The notes beneath the pieces are model-generated. The model worked only from the letters and a program-made list of their open reading frames with translations. It was not told the DNA's origin and made no database searches. Made by a program: the position numbers and the translations under genes. 64,000 bases of DNA from Chitinophaga rhizosphaerae (GTDB lineage Bacteria > Bacteroidota > Bacteroidia > Chitinophagales > Chitinophagaceae): the NCBI RefSeq assembly GCF_003958645.1, contig NZ_RXLO01000002.1, forward strand, positions 1 to 64,000, given 5' to 3'. Positions 23,577 to 32,751 of the stretch are shown here, piece after piece. The first letter of the stretch is position 1. Every line of letters begins with the position of its first letter.

Positions 23577-26500
23577 TCAGAAATTTACCCGCAGGTTCAT
23601 GCCCAGCATCCGCGCCGAGGGCGAATTCAGGTTTTCCGTGTCTACGTCCGGATCGGAGAAGCGGAATTTGGTGAACAGGAACAGGTTCTGCGCGGTTACC
23701 GCCACAGAAGCATTACGGATGCCGTAACGATGCAGGAATCCGGAAGGAAGGCGGTAGCCCAAAGACATTTCCCGCACTTTCACGAAAGTTTTCTTCTGCA
23801 CACCGTAATCGCCGGCCCTGAATTTCTGGGTGTAGTCCTGGTAAGAAACGGCCACGTCGTTCGGTGCGTATTTACGTGTATCGGTGAGGATATTGCCGTA
23901 GTTGTCGTACGTCACATCGCCCGACACCACTTTTACGCCCTGGCCCACGTAGTTCGTTTTATTGTTCACCACTTCATCGAACCGCCAGTTGTTATCCGTA
24001 TCGGGATGGGTGCCGGTATCGAACATCTTGTCGTTAACATAGTTGTACATCACGCCGCCGATTCGCCCGTCCACATTCAGCCCTACGGTGAAATCACCGA
24101 TACGGAAGGTATTGATGAAACCGAAGCTGAACTTGGGATCGGTGTACCCGTAGTTCATGTCATAATCGCTCAGCACAGGCATCCCGTTATTGTGGACCAC
24201 GTTGCCGTTAGGATCGCGGAGCCAGTAATTGTCGAGATAAACGTCTTTCCGTTTGCCCGGTGCCGCCCAGGGAGTCTTTTGCGAATACACACTGTCCAGC
24301 GACTGGTAATACCTGTGGTTGACGGTGTAGTTGATGGTGGATTGCCATTCGAAATTCGTTCTTTTGATCACGCTGCCAGACACCGTGATCTCGAATCCTT
24401 TGCGCAGTTCATTTTCATTGAAATTGACGATGGTGGAAGTAAACCCGGAGGATTGCGGGATCTGGGGATTGAATTTCCGGTTATAGAACAGTTTGTTGAA
24501 ATAGGCGATATCCACATTAAGGCGGTTGCGCCAAAAATAGGCGGCCGTACCGATTTCCCAGGTCCGGATAGAAGTCGGCAGCACGCTGAGCGGCAGCAGA
24601 TTGCTGGGATAGTTGGCCGAATTCAGGTTATTCCATGCCTGCGGTGTGGTGGAATACAGCCGGTTGATTTCGTATACCTCCGCCGGCGTCTTATAATTTG
24701 CCCACGATCCGCGGATTTTCCACATATCCGTGAACTTCGGCATCCTGAACAGTTCGGACAGCACCACGCTCGAGCCGATGGAAGGATAGAAATAATCGCG
24801 GTGCTCTTTCGGTTGCGCCGAGTTCCAGTCGTTACGCCCCGTTGCTTCCACGAAGATTGCATTCTTCCAGCCGAACGCTGCCCGGCCATACAGGCTGTTT
24901 ACCTGGCGGGCGCCATGCGTCTGCGTAATCGCCGCCGGGCCTACCGATCCTGCGATGGAAAAATAGCGGGGAGACGACAGTCCGTTGCGGGTAGCCGCGG
25001 AAACGGTATCGTTCGTATAATAATAGATCGTTCCGCCGGCCATGAGATCGATCGTGAAATCCTTCACTTTCTTTTTATAGGACAGCATGATATCGTCGTT
25101 CATGCTCCATCCTTTCGAGGCGATGTTGCGGTAATACCCTTTCGCATCCCAGCCACCGCGGGTGGAGAAGATGTTGGCCGTGGGGTTTTGATAAGTTTCC
25201 TGGTTGCTGTAGTTGTCATATCCGATCCGCACCAGCAGGTTCAGGTCTGGTGTGAAGCGGTAATTGGCTGTCAGGCTGGCGTTGACGGTATTCTGCTGGA
25301 TACCGTTCAGTTTTTCGTTGGCGATGAGGTAAGGGTTATCGTACCAGTTGGTGTACATCCAGTTCTGGGTTTTATTGGGCACTTTCCAGTAATCCTTATA
25401 CTGGCGGATGTCGTATTCAGGGCCGGTCCACATGGTGAGCTGGTAAATATATCCCTGGTTGCCGTATCCCGATCCCCAAACCTGCGGCGCCATCCTTTTG
25501 CTGATGCCGGTATGCGCCTCGAGGGTAAATTTATCGGTCGCTTTCAGTTCGCCGCCCATGGTGAAGTTGAACATGTTGGCGCGGGCGTTGGGGAATTGTC
25601 CTTTATTATATATATGATTGAGCGATGCCCGGAAGCTGCCGTTCTGCCCGCTTTGCGACACGCTGATGTTATTATTGGTCACAACGCCCGTTTCCATGAA
25701 GTTCTTCAGGTTGTTTTTCCCGATGGAGCGGAGCGGACGGTTGTCTTCGAACTGTTTGGTTTCGGGGTTCCAGTCTGTGGCGGTGTTCCCGATATCGAGC
25801 TTGGGTCCCCAAACGTAGTCGTTATCGATTTGTCCGTTTTGTCCGCGGCCGTAGGAGCCCTGCACTTTCGGGATGGCGAGGAATCCGGTTTGCAGCATGG
25901 TGTTGCTGTTGATGGAAACGGAGAGCCCTCCGCCGGAGGCTTTCTTCGTGGTAATGAGGATCACGCCGCCAGACGCGCGCGAGCCGTAGAGCGAAGAAGC
26001 CGTCGGCCCCTTCAGGACGTCGATGCTTTCGATATCGTCAGACGGTACGTCGCGTAGGGTGAGGTTGCCGTACGGCACGCCGTCTACCACCAGCAGGGCG
26101 CCTTCGCCCCGCAGTTCGATGGTCGGTTTGGCGAAGAATTCGGTGGAGTTTTTCACGACGAGGCCAGACACCTGGCCGGTCAGCGACGTGGCCATATCCA
26201 CGCCCTTCACCGTCTGCAAGGCTTCGCCCTTCACTTTCTGCACGGCGTAGCCGAGGGCTTTTTCCGAGCGCCGGATCCCCAGGGCCGTTACCACCAGCTG
26301 GTCCAGCGCGATGGCAGACACATGCAGCACGATGCGTACGTTCTCTTCCGCGCCCACGGTGTATTCCTGCGGATTATACCCCACGAGCGAAAACACGAGC
26401 ACATCGCCGGCTTTGAGGCCGGCTAAAGTAAACGCGCCGTTGCCATCGGTGATCGTTCCGCGGGAAGCGCCTTTCAACCGCACCACCACACCCGGCATGG

Positions 26501-26915
26501 GCGCGCCGGTGGAGTCGGCCACGGAGCCGCGGAGGGTGATTTCCCGGGCGGTGAAGCTGCCGGATTGAGCCGCGGCGTTCTGGGCGGGCGTTTCGGCTTT
26601 CACCACGTACAGTTTGCCGCCGATTTTCCGGCAAACGAGGCCCAGCGGGGCGATGTAGCGGTTCAGTTCGGCTTCGATGTTGTCTTTCCGGAACCCGGTC
26701 TTATCGGGCGAAGCGATTTTCTTTCCTTTAAGTAACGTGGCGTTGTAATTGAACCTGACATCGAACCGGTGTTCCATGTCGTTCATAACGGAAATGAGCG
26801 AAACCTGTTCCGGTGTAGCTGTTTCGCGCCCCGGCTGCGCGCTCGTGACGGGGAGATTGCAAAGCAATAGTGCAACCATGATCAGCCCGGAGCTGATGGT
26901 TTTGATTCTGTTCAT
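23577..26915 (-). CDS. SusC/RagA TonB-linked transporter with STN signalling domain (PUL A)
   Basis: 1112 aa outer-membrane TonB-dependent importer. After a signal peptide (about 1-26) comes an STN (secretin/TonB N-terminal) domain (about 38-108). A carboxypeptidase-regulatory-like domain follows (about 128-210, GSVADSTGAPMPGVVVRLKG), then the plug with SusC-type IRRSEKALGYAVQKVKGEAL, and a beta-barrel to the C-terminus. The STN domain normally contacts the FecR anti-sigma protein, which is encoded 30 nt upstream after the ECF sigma. This is a complete trans-envelope signalling set. Substrate unknown. Confidence 0.95.
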   Translation of the reverse strand: MNRIKTISSGLIMVALLLCNLPVTSAQPGRETATPEQVSLISVMNDMEHRFDVRFNYNATLLKGKKIASPDKTGFRKDNIEAELNRYIAPLGLVCRKIGGKLYVVKAETPAQNAAAQSGSFTAREITLRGSVADSTGAPMPGVVVRLKGASRGTITDGNGAFTLAGLKAGDVLVFSLVGYNPQEYTVGAEENVRIVLHVSAIALDQLVVTALGIRRSEKALGYAVQKVKGEALQTVKGVDMATSLTGQVSGLVVKNSTEFFAKPTIELRGEGALLVVDGVPYGNLTLRDVPSDDIESIDVLKGPTASSLYGSRASGGVILITTKKASGGGLSVSINSNTMLQTGFLAIPKVQGSYGRGQNGQIDNDYVWGPKLDIGNTATDWNPETKQFEDNRPLRSIGKNNLKNFMETGVVTNNNISVSQSGQNGSFRASLNHIYNKGQFPNARANMFNFTMGGELKATDKFTLEAHTGISKRMAPQVWGSGYGNQGYIYQLTMWTGPEYDIRQYKDYWKVPNKTQNWMYTNWYDNPYLIANEKLNGIQQNTVNASLTANYRFTPDLNLLVRIGYDNYSNQETYQNPTANIFSTRGGWDAKGYYRNIASKGWSMNDDIMLSYKKKVKDFTIDLMAGGTIYYYTNDTVSAATRNGLSSPRYFSIAGSVGPAAITQTHGARQVNSLYGRAAFGWKNAIFVEATGRNDWNSAQPKEHRDYFYPSIGSSVVLSELFRMPKFTDMWKIRGSWANYKTPAEVYEINRLYSTTPQAWNNLNSANYPSNLLPLSVLPTSIRTWEIGTAAYFWRNRLNVDIAYFNKLFYNRKFNPQIPQSSGFTSTIVNFNENELRKGFEITVSGSVIKRTNFEWQSTINYTVNHRYYQSLDSVYSQKTPWAAPGKRKDVYLDNYWLRDPNGNVVHNNGMPVLSDYDMNYGYTDPKFSFGFINTFRIGDFTVGLNVDGRIGGVMYNYVNDKMFDTGTHPDTDNNWRFDEVVNNKTNYVGQGVKVVSGDVTYDNYGNILTDTRKYAPNDVAVSYQDYTQKFRAGDYGVQKKTFVKVREMSLGYRLPSGFLHRYGIRNASVAVTAQNLFLFTKFRFSDPDVDTENLNSPSARMLGMNLRVNF

Positions 26916-26945
26916 AGCGAGGATGTGTTAGTTTTGGCTGAAACG

Positions 26946-27896
26946 CTATTGTTTGTTCACATGTAGTCGTCTGTTCCCGATTCTGATTTTGATGGAGAAA
27001 GTTTGTTCCAGCGTAAGGATCGATTGTTGCAGGTCGCTGGTAGACAGGTAGCCGGTAAAGACCAGTTTTTCCGTCTCCGGCCCGTCGAACGTCACGGCAT
27101 AACCGAATTGTGCCTGCAGGTAGCCCATTACTTCTTTCAGCGGGCGCTCGCGGAAAGGCAGCAGTTCGTTTTTCCAGGACGTGTGCATGAGCGTATCCGC
27201 CTGTTGGGTAGATACCTGGTGCGCCTTTGCGTCGTACACCGCCATTTCGCCCGGTTGCAGGATCACTGCTTCCCCGCCGTCTCCCACCTTCACCTTACCC
27301 GTATTGAGCACCACTTCCGTGGCCTGCTCTCCGGATTTTACGTTGAAAGAAGTACCCAGCACGGTGATATCCAGCTGCTGGCGGGTGTGAACGATAAAGG
27401 GTTTGGACGCATGGCCGGCGATGGTGAAGAACGCTTCCCCTTCCAGCCAGGCCTCACGGTTGGCGCCGCCGCGGAACGTGAGGCGGGCGTTGCGGTTGAG
27501 GCTGACTTCGGAGCCGTCTTCGAGCCGGATGACCTGTACCGACCGCGTGTTGTTGACATACAACTGGCTATCGGCGGACCGGTCCCACAGCAGCCAGGTA
27601 CTGAATCCAACAACGGGCAGCAATACGGCAGCGGCTTTCCACCACCCGATCCTACGGACGCGCGCCGGCGCGGCGGGGCGGACTTCATCCAGGATGCGCA
27701 TCCTGATCTGTTCTCCGGCATCCTCCGGCATTCGCGGCCAGTTCCCGGTTAACGGGAGCTCATCGGCCAGCGGCAGGGCTTCCGGGAGGGGCGCCCCCTC
27801 CAGGTAATCCAGCAACTCCTTCCGCTCATCGGGTGTGGAGGTGCCGTCCGCCAGTTTGACGAACAATTGCCTGATCCTTTGCTGTTTGTCCTCCAT
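26946..27896 (-). CDS. FecR-type anti-sigma factor (PUL A)
   Basis: 316 aa from MEDKQQ (27896); the open frame to 28004 overlaps the end of the sigma gene and lacks support. The cytoplasmic anti-sigma part (about 1-80) is followed by one membrane segment (about 86-104). The periplasmic FecR domain (about 113-210) carries the EAFFTIAGHASKPFIVHT and VLGTSFNVKS strands, and a C-terminal DUF4974 domain (about 245-315) follows. It binds the ECF sigma factor and receives a signal from the STN domain of the SusC encoded next. Confidence 0.93.
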   Translation of the reverse strand: MEDKQQRIRQLFVKLADGTSTPDERKELLDYLEGAPLPEALPLADELPLTGNWPRMPEDAGEQIRMRILDEVRPAAPARVRRIGWWKAAAVLLPVVGFSTWLLWDRSADSQLYVNNTRSVQVIRLEDGSEVSLNRNARLTFRGGANREAWLEGEAFFTIAGHASKPFIVHTRQQLDITVLGTSFNVKSGEQATEVVLNTGKVKVGDGGEAVILQPGEMAVYDAKAHQVSTQQADTLMHTSWKNELLPFRERPLKEVMGYLQAQFGYAVTFDGPETEKLVFTGYLSTSDLQQSILTLEQTFSIKIRIGNRRLHVNKQ

Positions 27897-27951
27897 CACA
27901 AGTAATACGATCGAAAAATGGGGAAAGACGATCCCCGTCGAAAAAAAAATT

Positions 27952-28542
27952 TTAACCCTGCTGCGCGGCATATATCGCGGCGAGCAACACGGCGATGTCC
28001 GCATTCCGTAAAAGGTACACCCGGACGAAACGGGACGCCTTCACAAGCTGATCGCGGACGGTGTTGATGGAAATGCCCAGCCTGTCGGCGATTTCCTTAT
28101 TGCTATATCCGTCTACCTTGCTCATGGTGTAAATCAGCTGGCGCTGGGCAGGCAGGCGGGATACGGCGTTGTGTTTGAGCGTTTCGAGCTGTTTGGAATA
28201 GAGCAGATGTTCGGACGAAGCCGTCCCTTCTTCGAACGCATGCATGAAATATTGCCGGAATGCCTGCTGATGCACGGCTTTCTTCAGATAGTCGAGCACA
28301 AAGTTCCGGGCGGAACGGAAGAGGTAGGACTTAATGGAGCGGGCGGGGTCCAGGGCTTCGGCGCGCAGCCAGAGATGCATAAACACCTCCTGCACAGCAT
28401 CCAGCGCCACGTCCTGCGAGCCGCAGAGCTTCAAAACGTAACCATATAGCTGATGACGGTACCGGTCGTACAGCACATTAAAAGCAGCGGCATCACCCAA
28501 CCGAACCTGGCCGCACAACGCTTCATCTGTTGCTTCCAACAT
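27952..28542 (-). CDS. ECF RNA polymerase sigma-70 factor (PUL A)
   Basis: 196 aa extracytoplasmic-function sigma factor. Region 2 (about 20-90) contains DAVQEVFMHLWLR and region 4 (about 125-178) contains LPAQRQLIYTMSKVDGYSNKEIADRLGISINTVRDQL. The C-terminal hydrophobic tail is short. It is the first gene of a sigma, FecR, SusC, SusD unit and should activate that unit when the SusC ligand is sensed. It is divergent from the HTH/pentapeptide-repeat gene. Confidence 0.94.
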   Translation of the reverse strand: MLEATDEALCGQVRLGDAAAFNVLYDRYRHQLYGYVLKLCGSQDVALDAVQEVFMHLWLRAEALDPARSIKSYLFRSARNFVLDYLKKAVHQQAFRQYFMHAFEEGTASSEHLLYSKQLETLKHNAVSRLPAQRQLIYTMSKVDGYSNKEIADRLGISINTVRDQLVKASRFVRVYLLRNADIAVLLAAIYAAQQG

Positions 28543-28872
28543 CGCGAATTAGATTTGATACAAAATAAGAAAAACTTTAACAGACTAAAATCGTCTTTCC
28601 GCCGGCCGGTTGCTATTTTTTTTATAACTACCTGTAAATAAATCAATTATCTAAAAAACAACTGTCAGTGGTTTTCATTTATCCTTTTGATTATCAGTAT
28701 TATATCTACCTTTCAATTATAGGCCCGCAATTGCCATTTCATGGAGAAAACTACCGCTGGTTGTTGAAAAACAACGGATAGTGGCGGCTTCACAACCAAA
28801 TGTGGTGGCATTTATTTGATCCGGAAAAGCGAAGGGATCAATTTTGTGGCGTCACTAAAAACCGACATCGTT
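28543..28872. promoter_or_regulatory. divergent intergenic region between sigma and HTH-pentapeptide genes
   Basis: 330 nt without a credible ORF. It contains a perfect GTTGTT-GAAA-AACAAC hairpin (28760-28775), extendable by CCGCT/AGTGG arms (28754-28786), and a plus-strand TACCTTTC -7-like box near 28710. Which gene these serve is not clear. Confidence 0.4.
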
Positions 28873-29772
28873 ATGCTGAATTCCAGAACCATCGGCAACA
28901 AAATCGCCGAAGCCCGCAAGAAACTGAATATCTCCCAGGCCCATCTGGCGCAATCCCTGTTTATCAGTTCACAGGCAGTAGGGAAATGGGAGCGCGGAGA
29001 ATCCATGCCGGATATCGTTACGTTCAACCGCCTCGCGGAAATATTGCAGGTAGACCTGAATTACTTTTCGGATGGCTTCCCGTCCACCGAAAAAACGGAA
29101 ACGATCTTCACCGCCTTCCCACCCGCTGCGCAAACCGTAGCGCCGCCCGATAAAAAACCGGTCTGGGATATGTCTGGCGGCAGCTGGGTGGACGCCGACT
29201 TCTCCGGCCTGAAAAACCTCCACGAAAAATTCAGCGGCTCCAATCTCCAACGTTGCAAATTCATCGGTTCAGACATGCACGGCCTGCTGCTGAAAGGCAA
29301 TATGATCGATGGTTGTGATTTTTCAGGGTCGGATATGAACGGCAGCCACCTCGAAAAATCGTACGTCACGAACGATAACTTTACCGATTGCTCCCTTCGC
29401 GGCGCCAAATTCACCTGGAGCCACTTCAAGGATTGCGATTTTACCGGTTCCGACCTGTCTGGCGCGGAATTCGAACACAGCAGCGTCCACAAAAGCAGCC
29501 TGGCGGGCGCCGTTGTACAGGGTACGGTTTTCCGCGAATCGGATTTTTCGGAAGTGATTTTCGAAGGAACGGTGGAAGACGGGTATTTCGACAATTGTGC
29601 GTTTTCCAAAGTCACCTTTCAAAACACACGGCTGATCAACACCTTCTTCAAATGCAGCACCCGCAGCCTGAAGCACCTCAAATTCGTCAATTGCCAGGCC
29701 GACCGGCTGACGATGGAAATGCTGAAAAGCGGAAAGGCCGATTTGAGCGGGCTTACGTTGATCACTGCTTAA
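28873..29772 (+). CDS. HTH (XRE) / pentapeptide-repeat fusion protein
   Basis: 299 aa from the ATG at 28873 (MLNSRTIGNKI); the frame is open from 28816. The XRE helix-turn-helix is at about 5-62, with AHLAQSLFISSQAVGKWERGES. A linker with Pro/Lys (about 70-100) leads into pentapeptide-type repeats (about 110-265) with Phe or Leu at the central position, such as CDFSGSDM and CDFTGSDLSGAEF. The repeats predict a right-handed quadrilateral beta-helix. Pentapeptide proteins can mimic DNA or act as scaffolds; fusion to a DNA-binding domain suggests a regulator. The role is unknown. It is divergent from the PUL A sigma gene. Confidence 0.88.
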   Translation: MLNSRTIGNKIAEARKKLNISQAHLAQSLFISSQAVGKWERGESMPDIVTFNRLAEILQVDLNYFSDGFPSTEKTETIFTAFPPAAQTVAPPDKKPVWDMSGGSWVDADFSGLKNLHEKFSGSNLQRCKFIGSDMHGLLLKGNMIDGCDFSGSDMNGSHLEKSYVTNDNFTDCSLRGAKFTWSHFKDCDFTGSDLSGAEFEHSSVHKSSLAGAVVQGTVFRESDFSEVIFEGTVEDGYFDNCAFSKVTFQNTRLINTFFKCSTRSLKHLKFVNCQADRLTMEMLKSGKADLSGLTLITA

Positions 29773-29937
29773 ACACGGCAACCGCAAGCCTTTGGGGCCG
29801 CTCTTCCTGGGGCGCCCTTTTGGCGTTGGGGCCTATTCCTTCGGCCGCGAACCGGACATCACCTGGTTTGCGAGGATTTTACTTCGCAGCCCTTCATTAA
29901 CTTTCCCCTATCGGGATTCGGCTTTCATACTGTCGGA

Positions 29938-32664
29938 TTATTCCACATCTTTCGCGTGGTAAGCCCTGGTTGGGGTCACGCGGTATTTTCCTGCACCGGC
30001 GGTGAAGTGAACCGTATTGTTACCGGCCACCACATCCATATTGACATCCATTCCACCGCCTTCCTGCCGGATATTCCAGAATCCGGGTTTCAGTCCGGCG
30101 AGCACCACCTGCCATTGCGCACCTGCCGGAACCTCCACGGTGAAGGGCTTTTCCGCATCGGCGGCGCCTGCGCTCATGCATACCACCCTGTCCGCCACGG
30201 TCAATCGATACATACCGTCTTTCTCCACAAACTGGACGGGCAGCGGCTTCGCACCGCCTTCGGCCATTTGGAAAACGGTGAGGAACCGGTCGCGGGAATG
30301 CGGCGCAGCGGGCGACACCATCATGCGGAAAGCACTGGCTTCCGGTTTGGCGGATTTCACTTCGAAGCGGTTACCGAATGTACTGTTGGCACCGGCACCC
30401 CCTACCACTTCCAACGTACGGTCTCCCGCGGCGGGAAGAAGCATTTTCACATGGGTTTTGCCTTCGGCGCCGTTCAGCGCGTTGCGCAGCACCCAGGTGT
30501 CGCCATCGGTTTGCGGTTGGTGCAGCGTGTTGATCTGCCAGTATTTTTTGAACGAAGGATCGGCCGTGGTCATGTCATCGGTCAGGATGATGACGGCAGG
30601 CACGTCTTCGCGGAAAAGATTCAGGAACAGGAACCCGCGGGCGTATTGCGCGATCTTCGATGAATACGCCCCGGTGAGATCGGCTTTGAAATAGCTGAAG
30701 GCGGGCTTTTGCGCGGAGGGCCCAAACGCGGCAGACATCACCTTCCCGTTATCGAACCAGGGATCGGTAGTGGTTTCTTCCGGCGATTGCGGGAACCGCT
30801 GGTTGAAGCGCGCGCCGCCGTCCTGCAGTTTGGTGCGGAAGCGGAGTTTTTCCTGCGGGTCCATGGCCAGCATCATGCTATGCGCGATCGATCTTTTATT
30901 AAAATTGAAATCGTACGGCGTTCCGTAAGAAAGGTACAAACCGATATCGCCCACCTGGATGCCGTGATGATAAATCTGGAGCGCACCGGCGTCGGCATGC
31001 TGGTGATTGGCGAAATGGTAACCCCCACCTTTGATTTCCGCGATCACATCCTTGCTTCCGGGTTGGTTGTTCCAACCCGTCCGCGCCACCACGCCACCGA
31101 GCACTTTCCCGAAATCCTTCGTCAGCGGGAGTTTCGTCAAATCATGGTCCGCTTTCAATGCAGGATCGTTCACCAGCAGGAACAAGACCGGGTTGTCCGG
31201 CAAACCGCCCTGCCGCTGGAACTCCGCCTTCAGCAGGGGATCGTTGGCGTAGGCATAGCCGAGCAACATGGCCATGGGTTGCTTCCAGTACAGGGGCGCG
31301 CTGCCGCCGCCTTTCACGGAAAACATATCGCCGTCGCGGAGCATGTAGCCGTCGGGCAGGCGCATGTAGAGCCAATAGTAAGGGAGATGCTTGATATTGT
31401 CGTCGAACACGGGGTGGCCGGTCATCCGGTAAAACAGCCAAACGGCATGCATTTCCCACATGAGGCGGTATGCGCCGTAATCCACGCCCTGGTTATGGCG
31501 CGGCGATCCGTACTCGAATTTGCGCATGGGCACCAGCTCTTCGAGCACGGTGTAGGCCGTGTATTTATAAGGAAGGGGATCTTCGTCGTACAGCGCGATG
31601 GACATCGCCAGCAGGTCGCGGCTGATCTGGGCTTCGTTGCCATGGCCGTTGATGATGCTGTCCATGAACGGCGGCCATCCGATTTCCATGTCGCGCGCGA
31701 GGCGGAGCATGTGGAAGCGGAGGTTTTGCAGTTCGGATTTGCTTAACAGGTCGAAGCACCAGTCGTACACCAGTGCGGTCACGTAAATAGAACGGCCGAT
31801 CTCGCGGGTGATGTCGCCATAGGTCACGTTCCCGAATTCGAGGACAGACAGGTAATCCTGCATGAGCTTCGCGGCTTCACGGCCCACGGCCTTATCGCCG
31901 GTCATAAGGTAATAGAAAGCTTTCGTTTCCACTGCTTTCTCCACATCTTCCCGGTAAAAAATCTCTTCCTGCGGATCGAATTTGAACGGGAAGGGAGCAA
32001 TGGCGGTGGCGCGGACTTTTTCCCACGCGGCTTTATTTTCGCCCTGGTCGAGACGCGCTTTGATGACGGGCAGCTGTTGCGCCGTTGTCCAGATGCGCGG
32101 ATGACCGGCGGGCGGTGTGATGCGGGGCTCGTAGCGTTGCGCTTTTTCGGGGATGGCGGGATCGTTGGCGTTCTTCCATTCGATCCAGGCCAGGCGCATC
32201 CCGCCGGGCAGCCAGATTTTTACGGATTGTTCCCCGGCTTCCATCTCGAATTTCCCGGAAACCTGGTGGTTGCCGTGGTAGGCGTCGAACAAAATGCGTT
32301 TGGTGGGCCTGTGCTCGCCGATCTGTATTTTGACGTGGGCGGCTGTTGCCGGCGAGCCTTCCTGTTCGGGCACGGCGAAGGTCGACAGTTCGTACCACCC
32401 TTTCGCCGGGATTTTTACGGTGAAGGTGAGGGTTGCCGGGCCGGAGGGGTCTGCCTTCACGCCGTTCTTTAATCCCACCACCTTTCCGTTTTCGCGGGCA
32501 TTCACTACCACGGCCGATTTCCCGTTCAGCTTCGCCTGGCGGGCGAACTGCCGTTTCACATACTTATCCCCCACTACCGCCGGGTACTGCTGGGCAAAAA
32601 CGTTCACTGAAACGAAGCTCAGCAAGGCCCAGATCAGCCAGCCGGAATTCACTTTCATATTCAT
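29938..32664 (-). CDS. heparinase II/III-family polysaccharide lyase (PUL B)
   Basis: 908 aa secreted protein. A signal peptide (about 1-24) precedes a beta-sandwich carbohydrate-binding-like region (about 30-165). An alpha/alpha toroid follows (about 185-520), then the heparinase II/III C-terminal beta domain. The latter starts with NHQHADAGALQIYHHG at 553-568, where His556 and the aromatic residues fit the catalytic or metal site of the family. Family members cleave uronic-acid-containing polysaccharides such as heparan sulfate, alginate or related glycans. It lies downstream of a SusC/SusD pair, separated by a hairpin terminator, and is probably the degrading enzyme of that locus. Exact PL family and substrate are not determined. 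Confidence 0.85.
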   Translation of the reverse strand: MNMKVNSGWLIWALLSFVSVNVFAQQYPAVVGDKYVKRQFARQAKLNGKSAVVVNARENGKVVGLKNGVKADPSGPATLTFTVKIPAKGWYELSTFAVPEQEGSPATAAHVKIQIGEHRPTKRILFDAYHGNHQVSGKFEMEAGEQSVKIWLPGGMRLAWIEWKNANDPAIPEKAQRYEPRITPPAGHPRIWTTAQQLPVIKARLDQGENKAAWEKVRATAIAPFPFKFDPQEEIFYREDVEKAVETKAFYYLMTGDKAVGREAAKLMQDYLSVLEFGNVTYGDITREIGRSIYVTALVYDWCFDLLSKSELQNLRFHMLRLARDMEIGWPPFMDSIINGHGNEAQISRDLLAMSIALYDEDPLPYKYTAYTVLEELVPMRKFEYGSPRHNQGVDYGAYRLMWEMHAVWLFYRMTGHPVFDDNIKHLPYYWLYMRLPDGYMLRDGDMFSVKGGGSAPLYWKQPMAMLLGYAYANDPLLKAEFQRQGGLPDNPVLFLLVNDPALKADHDLTKLPLTKDFGKVLGGVVARTGWNNQPGSKDVIAEIKGGGYHFANHQHADAGALQIYHHGIQVGDIGLYLSYGTPYDFNFNKRSIAHSMMLAMDPQEKLRFRTKLQDGGARFNQRFPQSPEETTTDPWFDNGKVMSAAFGPSAQKPAFSYFKADLTGAYSSKIAQYARGFLFLNLFREDVPAVIILTDDMTTADPSFKKYWQINTLHQPQTDGDTWVLRNALNGAEGKTHVKMLLPAAGDRTLEVVGGAGANSTFGNRFEVKSAKPEASAFRMMVSPAAPHSRDRFLTVFQMAEGGAKPLPVQFVEKDGMYRLTVADRVVCMSAGAADAEKPFTVEVPAGAQWQVVLAGLKPGFWNIRQEGGGMDVNMDVVAGNNTVHFTAGAGKYRVTPTRAYHAKDVE

Positions 32665-32691
32665 AATCTATTCCATCTCATGATCGTTGAT

Positions 32692-32732
32692 AAAAACCGG
32701 ATTCCCCGGAGCTTTCGCCCCCGGGGAACCGG
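32692..32732 (-). terminator. intra-operon terminator between susD and lyase gene
   Basis: CCGGATTCCCCGG (32697-32709) pairs with CCGGGGAACCGG (32721-32732). On the minus strand TTTTTA follows. It lies between the SusD stop and the lyase start and would lower lyase transcription relative to SusCD. Confidence 0.78.
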
Positions 32733-32751
32733 CGCAAACTACAGTAGTATC

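Noticed and set aside
23568..26057. 829-codon plus-strand open frame opposite the PUL A SusC
   Set aside because: Antisense shadow of a well-supported SusC. It has a repetitive His/Arg/Val composition with no domain pattern.
29773..29937. GC-rich stretch between the HTH-pentapeptide gene and the lyase gene
   Set aside because: Short partial inverted repeats are present but no convincing terminator, ORF or RNA could be drawn.
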